Of a DNA stretch of 64,000 bases, positions 42,450 to 48,948 are shown one piece after another (the stretch's first letter is position 1; every line of letters starts with the position of its first letter). The DNA comes from Castellaniella denitrificans. GTDB taxonomy: Bacteria > Pseudomonadota > Gammaproteobacteria > Burkholderiales > Burkholderiaceae_B. Below the pieces are notes generated by a model, which ran no database searches, had not been told where the DNA came from, and was given only the letters and a program-made list of their open reading frames with translations. The position numbers and the translations under genes were made by a program. The stretch spans positions 1-64,000 of the forward strand of contig NZ_JBHSEZ010000014.1 in NCBI RefSeq assembly GCF_042653765.1, in the 5' to 3' direction.

Positions 42450-43592
42450 CTACCGCACCAGGCTGCCAAGATGCCGCAGGGCTCTCTGGCCAGCCTTCCC
42501 GTCGAGCTGCGGGAAAAATCCATCGATCGCGGAGATCCGCCGCTGCCTTCCCGGATCGTCGCCACTGGAAACCCGGTCCAGGAAATCCCGCACCGCGTTC
42601 ATGTCTGAAGCCTTGTCATAGAAGGATATCAAGGATTCCCCGACTTCATTGACGCCGAGGCCATCCCGGTTTTCCAGGTACAGCACGGGCTTTCCCGTCA
42701 CCAGGTATTCCAGCAAGAAGGAGCCCACGTCGCTCAGCATGGCGGCGCTGGCCGCGAAGGCGTGCCGGTGATCCGGCCGCTCGTCGACGACGACGCCCTT
42801 TTCCTCCAGCTCGCGCTTGAACGCGCGCACGCCGGCCTCATCCAGAATCCCCATGTTGGTCAGTTGCTTCCACAACAGAGGATGGGGCCGGAACAGCAGG
42901 GCCAGATCCGGCCGGCTTTCGAAAGCGTCGAAAATCCCCTCTCCGAGAAGATCGAAGGTCGACCACAGATCCGCGTCGAAACTGAAATGGGCATTCCACA
43001 GGACGGCTTTTCTATCGCCGATCTGCTGCCGCAGCCCGGGATCCACGGGAAAGCGATCGAGGCCGGCAAAACCGTCCATCCTGGGCAGCCCCGTCACCAG
43101 GACGTGCCCGGCACCCGTCGGGCAATGCCTGGCATACATTTCACGGGCATCCGCCCCCCGGACGAAAATGGCCGAAGCGCCCTTTGCAATGGGTTGCCCG
43201 TACTGATAGAGATGATTGATTTCGCCGCCGCCCGTTTCCAGCCCGTAGGGTACGTACGCCGTCGCCCCGGCCAGTTGCCGGATATTCTCGAAATGATATT
43301 CCGGCGGGCGCGTGGAATCGTAGGGCGACGTGAACAGGAACACCGCGCCGGCCGCCGCCCGCAGGTCGAAGGCGTCCCAGAATTCATGCGCGACACCCAG
43401 GCCGTCCAGGTGATCCTTGGATTTCTCGCGCTTCCAGTCGTAATCCTTGTGGAGGAACGGCAGCACCACGACCCGGGCTTCCCAGGCGGAATCCGCCGAC
43501 GCCGCTTCCCAGATCGAATGCACGTTCAGCCAGGACTCGGGCATTTGATACAAAATGACCAGGCGCCGGGGGAGCTTGTTGCGTGGCTTCAA
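42450..43592 (-). CDS. TagB/TagF-like CDP-glycerol glycerophosphotransferase family protein
   Basis: 380 residues from a TTG start with GAGG upstream (an ATG at 43544 would cut the first beta strand). The C-terminal GT-B half carries the family signatures LFRPHPLLWK and MLSDVGSFLLEYLVTGKPVLYLEN (compare SDYSS...DYLLL.KPI), where CDP-activated polyol phosphates bind. Members transfer glycerol- or ribitol-phosphate, or in Gram-negatives other phospho-substituents, from CDP carriers. Its presence after two NTP-transferases and a kinase-like gene suggests transfer of a CDP-linked group. It begins 4 bases after the racemase stop. Confidence 0.75.
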   Translation of the reverse strand: MKPRNKLPRRLVILYQMPESWLNVHSIWEAASADSAWEARVVVLPFLHKDYDWKREKSKDHLDGLGVAHEFWDAFDLRAAAGAVFLFTSPYDSTRPPEYHFENIRQLAGATAYVPYGLETGGGEINHLYQYGQPIAKGASAIFVRGADAREMYARHCPTGAGHVLVTGLPRMDGFAGLDRFPVDPGLRQQIGDRKAVLWNAHFSFDADLWSTFDLLGEGIFDAFESRPDLALLFRPHPLLWKQLTNMGILDEAGVRAFKRELEEKGVVVDERPDHRHAFAASAAMLSDVGSFLLEYLVTGKPVLYLENRDGLGVNEVGESLISFYDKASDMNAVRDFLDRVSSGDDPGRQRRISAIDGFFPQLDGKAGQRALRHLGSLVR

Positions 43593-43596
43593 GATT

Positions 43597-44379
43597 TCAT
43601 TCCTCGATAGTTCCCGATGGCATCGAGCCGCATCCGGCACCGCCCGGCGGCAGGCCGACAAATTGCAATGCCCGCCGGGCCAGCGCCGCGTTGGACTCCA
43701 CGGCCACTGGCACACGCGCCTTGCAGGCGGCCAGCAGCCCCGCCAGCTCCGTGCATCCGAGCACGATCCCGCCCGCTTCCCGGGCGGCAAATTCGTCGAG
43801 CATGCTCTCGACTCGTTCCATGCACGACACCGAGGCCCGGCCATCGACCTTCACCTCGGCGATCGCCTGGTTCACCACGGACTGCTGGGCCTGCGACAGG
43901 CCCATGAACGCCATCCCCCGGGCTTCCAGCGCCCGCTCGTACAGGCCGAAGCGCGCAATGGAGGCCGAGGCCAGCACGGCCACGGGCCCCTGCGTCCCGA
44001 CCAGTTCATCGAGTACCGAATCGACGATGCTCAGCACCGGGATCGAGGTCCCGCTGCTCCACTGATCGAAGAGGATGTGCGCCGTATTGCACGGCACGAC
44101 CGCGCAATCGGCTCCCTGGGCGGCCAGTTCCTCGATGGTCTCCCGGATGTAGGGCGCGGGGTTGCGCTCCCCCAGTTCCAGGTGGCGCCCCCGGCTGGGC
44201 AGCTTGGTATTGATATCGGCCAGCACGCGGGGGTAATGCCAATCCTTGGTCGCGGGCACCAGATCGTAGAGCGCGCGCAGGAAATCCAGCGTCGCCCAGG
44301 GCGCCACGCCCACCACGCCGATGGCCCCCTCCTCCCGAGGCCAATCGACTTCCTGGTTCAACGGCTGGATCCGGGGCAT
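43597..44379 (-). CDS. Aspartate/glutamate racemase family protein
   Basis: 260 residues. The two catalytic cysteine motifs of the PLP-independent family are present: VPCNTAH (~residue 96) and GCTEL (~208), with INTKLPSRGRHLELGE and the serine/threonine-rich ASASIARFGLYERAL in between. It may racemise Asp, Glu or a related acidic precursor. Location inside a glycan operon is unusual and suggests a D-amino acid-type substituent. It overlaps the methyltransferase stop by one base. Confidence 0.8.
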   Translation of the reverse strand: MPRIQPLNQEVDWPREEGAIGVVGVAPWATLDFLRALYDLVPATKDWHYPRVLADINTKLPSRGRHLELGERNPAPYIRETIEELAAQGADCAVVPCNTAHILFDQWSSGTSIPVLSIVDSVLDELVGTQGPVAVLASASIARFGLYERALEARGMAFMGLSQAQQSVVNQAIAEVKVDGRASVSCMERVESMLDEFAAREAGGIVLGCTELAGLLAACKARVPVAVESNAALARRALQFVGLPPGGAGCGSMPSGTIEE

Positions 44380-45080
44380 CAGCGCTTCCGTTCGAACAGG
44401 AACAGGTGCAGCCGGGTTTCCGGATATTTGTTCAGGGGATGGCCTTCCGGGAACATGTTCTCGTCGCGCAGCAGGGACAGGCCCGCGGACTCGAATTGCC
44501 GGACATAGTCGTCCCGCGTGCGATAAGTGGCGGAATACTGTTCCTGCAAGTGCTCGGAGAACCGATCGTTGATCTCATGGCGCCCCGCCACGCCCATGCC
44601 GTCGCGCAGCATCAGCAAGGCGCCGGGACGCAGGAACCCCGGTACGTGGGCCAGCAGCCGGGCCAGCTGGTCATCGTTCAGGTAGACGCACAGGCCCGAG
44701 ATGAGCACCAGGTCGAACGGCGCATCCGCCTCGAAAGCCTCGGCCGCCTGTACGTGGAATTCGACCTGCTCCAGGCCCCGATCCCGCGCTTCCTTGCGGC
44801 CGATCTCCGCCAGCCCTTGCGCGTACTCGACGGCCAGGACGCGGCGGGCGTTGCGCTCGGCGAAGCGGAAACTCCACTGGCCGACACCGGCACCGAGATC
44901 CAGAACCTCCAGCCCGTCGACGGGCGGCAGCCAGTCGAAGACCTTCCGGGTCTCGTCGTTGATCTTCAGGTGCAGGTTGTTTTCGTCCTGTTCCAGATTC
45001 GCCACCGACTCGAGCGCGACTTTCCGATAGGCATCGGCCCGCCCTTCCCAGAAAGCCTTCACCTTATCCGCATCAATCAT
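44379..45080 (-). CDS. SAM-dependent methyltransferase
   Basis: 233 residues of class I fold. Motif I is VLDLGAGVGQWSFRFAE (~57-73), followed by the acidic VEYAQGL, and FDLVLISGLCVYLNDDQLA as motif IV; MLRDGMGVAGRHEIND resembles the post-motif region of Methyltransf_25-like small-molecule enzymes. Target unknown; in this operon it may O- or N-methylate the sugar or its substituent. It starts within the DUF711 stop (ATGA). Confidence 0.8.
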   Translation of the reverse strand: MIDADKVKAFWEGRADAYRKVALESVANLEQDENNLHLKINDETRKVFDWLPPVDGLEVLDLGAGVGQWSFRFAERNARRVLAVEYAQGLAEIGRKEARDRGLEQVEFHVQAAEAFEADAPFDLVLISGLCVYLNDDQLARLLAHVPGFLRPGALLMLRDGMGVAGRHEINDRFSEHLQEQYSATYRTRDDYVRQFESAGLSLLRDENMFPEGHPLNKYPETRLHLFLFERKR

Positions 45081-46336
45081 TTTTTCTCCGACTCGGCCCG
45101 ATTGGCCGCATAGCGCCATGCGCCGCCCGAGAGCATCGGCGCGGAGGCGCTGATCCCCACATCCATCACCCGGCTGTCGCACAGGAAATCCAGATTCAAC
45201 TGGGTCATCTCATTGACCGTCCGCGTCGGAATCGGCAAGACCCGCACGCCCAGGGGCTTGCGCAGCCGCACCGCCAGCGCGGAAATATCCAGCACCAGGC
45301 CGGCCAGATCCTCGGCGAACATGGTGCCGGGCACCGGCACCATGTCGATGCCGCACCCGCACACCGTCGAAAACACCGCCAGCTTCTCGATCGTCACCGC
45401 CCGCAGGTTGTTCGCGCCGGCCAGGCCGTTGTCCTCCAACAGGGAGTACATCACCCCGTTGAACCCCACGGTCCTGGCCTGCGCCCGGACGCACGCGGTC
45501 TTGATCGCATCCGAGAGCACGCTGGTGATGAAGATCGTGCCATGGGCGCCCACGGGCGAAGGCCCCAGCAATTCGACCAGGCGGCCGATGGAGGTCACGC
45601 CGTCGGGGAAAGGCGCCAGCGAACCATCCAGGCCCCGGTACTCGACCCCCGACGCTTCCTCCAGTACCCGTCCGAAGGCATCCACACGGCGCATCTCGGC
45701 GGCCAAGGCCTCGATCAGCCGCTCCTGGAATTCCAGCAACGAGCCCTGTTCCGCCCGGGCGCGCTCGGCGCATTGCAGCGCCAGCGACGCGGTCTCCAGC
45801 GCGAGGCTGAACCCGGGCTCATCCCCCTCGTGGCGCGAAAACGGGAAAAAGGGCGTGCCCGCCGGGCAGGCGGCCGATACGCCCACTCTGAAATTGTCGA
45901 TTCCGGTATTGCCCCGCCGGGCCAGGCTCAGGATGAAACGGCTGGCGCTATGCGCCCCTTCGATCGAAATGACATCCGGATCGGCCGCGATCAGGTTGAC
46001 GAACAGGCGCGAATCCCGCAGTACCAGAGTCTGCGCCTCATCGAGCACGGCGCCATGCGCGCCCGGCCGCAGCAAGTCCAACGGCAGGCAATACCAGCGC
46101 GCGCCCAGCACGTCGGCGAGATCCCGCACGCCATCCATGACCGAGGACAAGGCGCCGGGCTGGTGGCCTTCTCCACCGGAAGGAGCCACGGGCAGGGTCA
46201 GCCGCACCGTGCGCGTCTGGATGCCAAGCTCCTGCCCCAGACGGGCCAAGTGGCCGCCGAAGGCCTCCAATTGGCGGGCCAGCGCCTGCTTCGAACGGGA
46301 ATAGATGGGCACACCCATCGTCAGGGAACGAATCAT
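45077..46336 (-). CDS. DUF711/UPF0210 family protein
   Basis: 419 residues. The family pattern is clear: MIRSLTMGVPIYS, FRVGVSAACPAGTPFFPFSRHEG, GVEYRGLDGSLAPFP, AHGTIFITSVLSDAIKTACV, and the CGCGIDMVPVPG Cys/Asp cluster. DUF711 is structurally related to pyruvate-formate lyase-type barrels but lacks the glycyl radical loop; its function is not established. Usually found as a stand-alone gene, so its tight coupling on both sides (4-base overlaps) within a glycan operon is informative. Confidence 0.85.
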   Translation of the reverse strand: MIRSLTMGVPIYSRSKQALARQLEAFGGHLARLGQELGIQTRTVRLTLPVAPSGGEGHQPGALSSVMDGVRDLADVLGARWYCLPLDLLRPGAHGAVLDEAQTLVLRDSRLFVNLIAADPDVISIEGAHSASRFILSLARRGNTGIDNFRVGVSAACPAGTPFFPFSRHEGDEPGFSLALETASLALQCAERARAEQGSLLEFQERLIEALAAEMRRVDAFGRVLEEASGVEYRGLDGSLAPFPDGVTSIGRLVELLGPSPVGAHGTIFITSVLSDAIKTACVRAQARTVGFNGVMYSLLEDNGLAGANNLRAVTIEKLAVFSTVCGCGIDMVPVPGTMFAEDLAGLVLDISALAVRLRKPLGVRVLPIPTRTVNEMTQLNLDFLCDSRVMDVGISASAPMLSGGAWRYAANRAESEKK

Positions 46337-47004
46337 GACCGCGCGCGGCTCCGGATGAGTTCCATGTAGTCCGTGGGCGTATTGACCTCGAAGAACAGTT
46401 CGTCCTCCAAGGGCACGGATTGCACGCAAGGCGGACTGCAGGGCAGCAACTGGCCCGCGAACAGGTTCGAATGTTCGATGCAGCGCCTGCGCCACTGCCG
46501 CAGCACCTCGGGAGAGGAGACCTTGAACAGTCCGACCGACTCCGGATGCGCCATGTCGCGTACCGGCCCCTGGTAGGGTTCGATCACGCGGCCCGCGTCA
46601 TCGAGCACGCAGTGCACGGCCGACAGGCTGCGCTTTTCGCGCCGGGAAGTCAGCACCAGATCAGGGACGTCCCGGTCCAGGCGCTCGATCAGGCGCCGCT
46701 CGATGAAGATATCGCCCGAAACCACATAGGCGGGCTCCTCGGTCAGGGCCAGTCCCAGGCTCATGGCATTGTTGGTCAGTGCCCATTCGGGATTGTGGAT
46801 ATAGTCCAGATCGGGATAAGCCTGCATGATCTGGATCGCCCTGAAACCCACGACGACGATAATGCGCTTGCCCGCAAAGGCCTCGATGGCCCAATCCAGG
46901 ATCGTCCGGCCGTCGGCCGGGTGCCGGATCAGGATCTTGCTGATCCCGTCGAGCTGCAGGCTCTTGCCGGCCGCCAGGATGATGACACGCTCCACCGCAC
47001 TCAT
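46333..47004 (-). CDS. NTP-transferase-fold protein (LicC/phosphocholine cytidylyltransferase-like), second of two
   Basis: 223 residues with nucleotidyltransferase fold: VIILAAGKSLQLDGISKILI at the start, KRIIVVVGFRAIQIM, NNAMSLGLAL, YVVSGDIFIERRLI (metal Asp) and FFEVNTPTDYM at the end. The signature loop AAGKSLQLDG lacks the canonical GxGxR residues, so the nucleotide-binding site is altered. It resembles cytidylyltransferases acting on small phosphorylated compounds. Overlaps by 4 bases with both neighbours. Confidence 0.72.
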   Translation of the reverse strand: MSAVERVIILAAGKSLQLDGISKILIRHPADGRTILDWAIEAFAGKRIIVVVGFRAIQIMQAYPDLDYIHNPEWALTNNAMSLGLALTEEPAYVVSGDIFIERRLIERLDRDVPDLVLTSRREKRSLSAVHCVLDDAGRVIEPYQGPVRDMAHPESVGLFKVSSPEVLRQWRRRCIEHSNLFAGQLLPCSPPCVQSVPLEDELFFEVNTPTDYMELIRSRARS

Positions 47005-47405
47005 TCGAACAGCTCCGCCAAGGGAAAACGGCAGGCAGGCAGGCCGCCGTCGGGAAACCGGTGCTTGACGGTCTTGTAGGGATAAGGATCCTCGGCCAGC
47101 GCGCGCCGGGTCACCTCGCGCCAATCGAACGCATGGTTCGGACGCAGGCTCCAGAGTTCGACGTCGGCGTAGCGGTAGCGCACCGCCGGAACCCACTTCA
47201 GCCCCAGCATCCGGGCGACTTCCATGCGATGCTGGCCGTCCAGCACCAGGTCATGCGCATCGTCCAGCGCCAGCGGCTTGATCCAGACCCCTTCGGATCG
47301 GATCTTGTCGACCAGGCCCTGAACCCGTTTTCTGCTGAACCCCTCGATGTGCCTCAAGCGCTCCACCGGGACACGAACGATCAAGGCCGAATTCTCTGTA
47401 CTCAT
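47001..47405 (-). CDS. ParB/sulfiredoxin-fold protein resembling SbnI/SerK small-molecule kinases
   Basis: 134 residues consisting only of a ParB/Srx N-terminal-like domain: VPVERLRHIEGF, RVQGLVDKIRSEGVWIKPLAL, VLDGQHRMEVARMLGLKWVPAV and a KTVKHRFPDGG tail. Lone domains of this type with DGxHR and a KTxxH tail include free L-serine kinases SbnI and SerK, which use a Glu (here possibly E21) and this motif. There is no HTH domain and no ParA partner, so partition function is unlikely. A kinase for serine or a similar alcohol in the operon's pathway is inferred. Confidence 0.65.
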   Translation of the reverse strand: MSTENSALIVRVPVERLRHIEGFSRKRVQGLVDKIRSEGVWIKPLALDDAHDLVLDGQHRMEVARMLGLKWVPAVRYRYADVELWSLRPNHAFDWREVTRRALAEDPYPYKTVKHRFPDGGLPACRFPLAELFE

Positions 47406-47429
47406 GGATAACCGACTGTAATTGAAAGA

Positions 47430-48239
47430 CTATCTCTCGTGATGCGCCCATGCGCCGTCGGCACCGGCCTGCGCCAGGAATGCCCGGGCCGCGGCATCGA
47501 GTTCGGCAGGCGTATTGAACGACGCCGCGAATCCCTCATCCACCTGCAATGCCCGGCAAGGCAGATCTCCCAAATGGACGATCCATGGGCGCATGTAGTA
47601 CTGCCCCACGTCGTCGAGCATCGCCTGGCGGAACCGCCGATCGCAGTCGACTTCGCCCGGGCCGACATACAGCATGCCGAGCATCTTGCGCCACCCTTCG
47701 AATTCGGGCCGGTACACGGGCTGGTAGTCGATGGCATCGATGGCATCGCCAACGCGCGTGCGAACGATCCCGCCCGTCAACCCGGGGGCATACGCGCCGC
47801 GACACACCCAGAACGAATCGGATGATACCCGCATCCGTTCGAACACCAGATCCCAGACGCGATCATCGACCAGCAGGTCGGTTTCCACGACCAGGTAGCC
47901 CCGCTCGGGATGAGCCAGCGCCCGGACCCCGAGCTCGACCGACAGGATGTTGACGTCCTCGCGGTAACGGGCATTGACCGCCGTGCGCACCCGATCGCCG
48001 TACCGGGCCGCCAGGTGCCCGGACAGCAACTGCGCGCCATGGCCCAGGACCACTACGATCTCTCCGGTCGTCCTGGCAAGGATCGCATCCAGGATCCAAT
48101 CGAGGACAGGCCTTCCGCCGACTTCCAGCAGCGCCTTGGGGATCCGCTCGGTCGACGAGCCCATGCGGCTGCCCCGCCCCGCGGCCAATAGAATGACCGA
48201 GGGAGTTGCCTGTGGGCCATCGACCTCATGATTCTGCAC
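47430..48239 (-). CDS. NTP-transferase (LicC-like nucleotidyltransferase), first gene of the glycan operon
   Basis: 269 residues from a GTG with GGAG upstream (ATG at 48317 possible but adds non-family sequence). Canonical signature ILLAAGRGSRMG...IPKALLEVGG, then VVLGHGAQLL, LVVETDLLVDD with the metal-binding Asp, and GFAASFNTPAELDAA at the end. It resembles CTP:phosphocholine and related cytidylyltransferases. Unlike the second NTP-transferase here, its nucleotide loop is intact. It leads the operon 24 bases before the kinase-like gene. Confidence 0.78.
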   Translation of the reverse strand: MQNHEVDGPQATPSVILLAAGRGSRMGSSTERIPKALLEVGGRPVLDWILDAILARTTGEIVVVLGHGAQLLSGHLAARYGDRVRTAVNARYREDVNILSVELGVRALAHPERGYLVVETDLLVDDRVWDLVFERMRVSSDSFWVCRGAYAPGLTGGIVRTRVGDAIDAIDYQPVYRPEFEGWRKMLGMLYVGPGEVDCDRRFRQAMLDDVGQYYMRPWIVHLGDLPCRALQVDEGFAASFNTPAELDAAARAFLAQAGADGAWAHHER

Positions 48240-48363
48240 GGCCAGCTCTCCATACCCAGGCCGATAGAGCCTGTTTTTTCCTAGTGAGGAAGAATAGCAG
48301 GAGACAAAGGCGGGCAATGGCGGGAAAAGAGGGGAATTGGCGGCAGCGCTAGACGTATTTCCC

Positions 48364-48948
48364 TCACCTCACCCTCAACCCATCCAGCTGCCAGACCGAC
48401 AGGTCGAAAGACTTCTCGCGCATCCCCAGCGGCAGCCGGTCATAGGGATACACCACGAACAGCGGCCCCTTGTCGCGCGGGGACATGGGCTTGCCGTCCA
48501 TGCGCAGCGCGATGATCACGTCGTACGCCTCGGCATGTTCGAAGGGAATGTCGGCGGTGTAGTCGTTGACCGCGACGGCTTCGATGTGGGTGCCGTGGGC
48601 GCCCGCGGCGGCCAGCACGTCGCGCAGCAGCGGCCCCTGGAACGACACGGGGCGCAGATACCAGGGGGTGGTCACCTTGTAGGTCCGTTGCGGCAGCGCC
48701 TCCAGTGCGCGCATGTCGAAACGCGTCCGGCGGCCCTGGCTCTCCACCGTCAGCACGATCTTGCCGGGGGATTCCGATTGCGCGTGCACCGCGATTTCCC
48801 GTGGGTGGATGAAGGCCGCGACCAGGACCGCCACGGCCGCAAGCAAGACGAGGTAAAGCCCACCCAGCAATACCAGGCGCCGGCCGTCCACCCGGCGATG
48901 GCGGCGCCCGCGCAGGGCTTGCGGCTTGCGGCGCGGGAAGGCGTTCAT
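48364..48948 (-). CDS. Membrane-anchored protein with molybdopterin oxidoreductase-like domain
   Basis: 194 residues: a basic N-terminus, one transmembrane helix (~25-48), then a periplasmic domain resembling the SUOX-fold fragment (FDMRALEALPQRTYKVTTPWY, FQGPLLRDVLAAAGAH, AVNDYTADIPF, GPLFVVYPYDRLP). The cofactor-binding cysteine of sulfite oxidase is not evident, so it may sense or bind without catalysis. It is coupled by a 4-base overlap to the HD-GYP gene, suggesting it feeds a signal to that receptor. Confidence 0.75.
   Translation of the reverse strand: MNAFPRRKPQALRGRRHRRVDGRRLVLLGGLYLVLLAAVAVLVAAFIHPREIAVHAQSESPGKIVLTVESQGRRTRFDMRALEALPQRTYKVTTPWYLRPVSFQGPLLRDVLAAAGAHGTHIEAVAVNDYTADIPFEHAEAYDVIIALRMDGKPMSPRDKGPLFVVYPYDRLPLGMREKSFDLSVWQLDGLRVR

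Noticed and set aside
47001..47405. ParB chromosome or plasmid partition protein
   Set aside because: Only the N-terminal domain is present, with no HTH, no ParA and no parS-like sites nearby.
48240..48363. Sigma-28 or sigma-54 promoter for the glycan operon
   Set aside because: No acceptable match to either consensus; only a weak TATTCT-like box with poor -35 spacing is seen.
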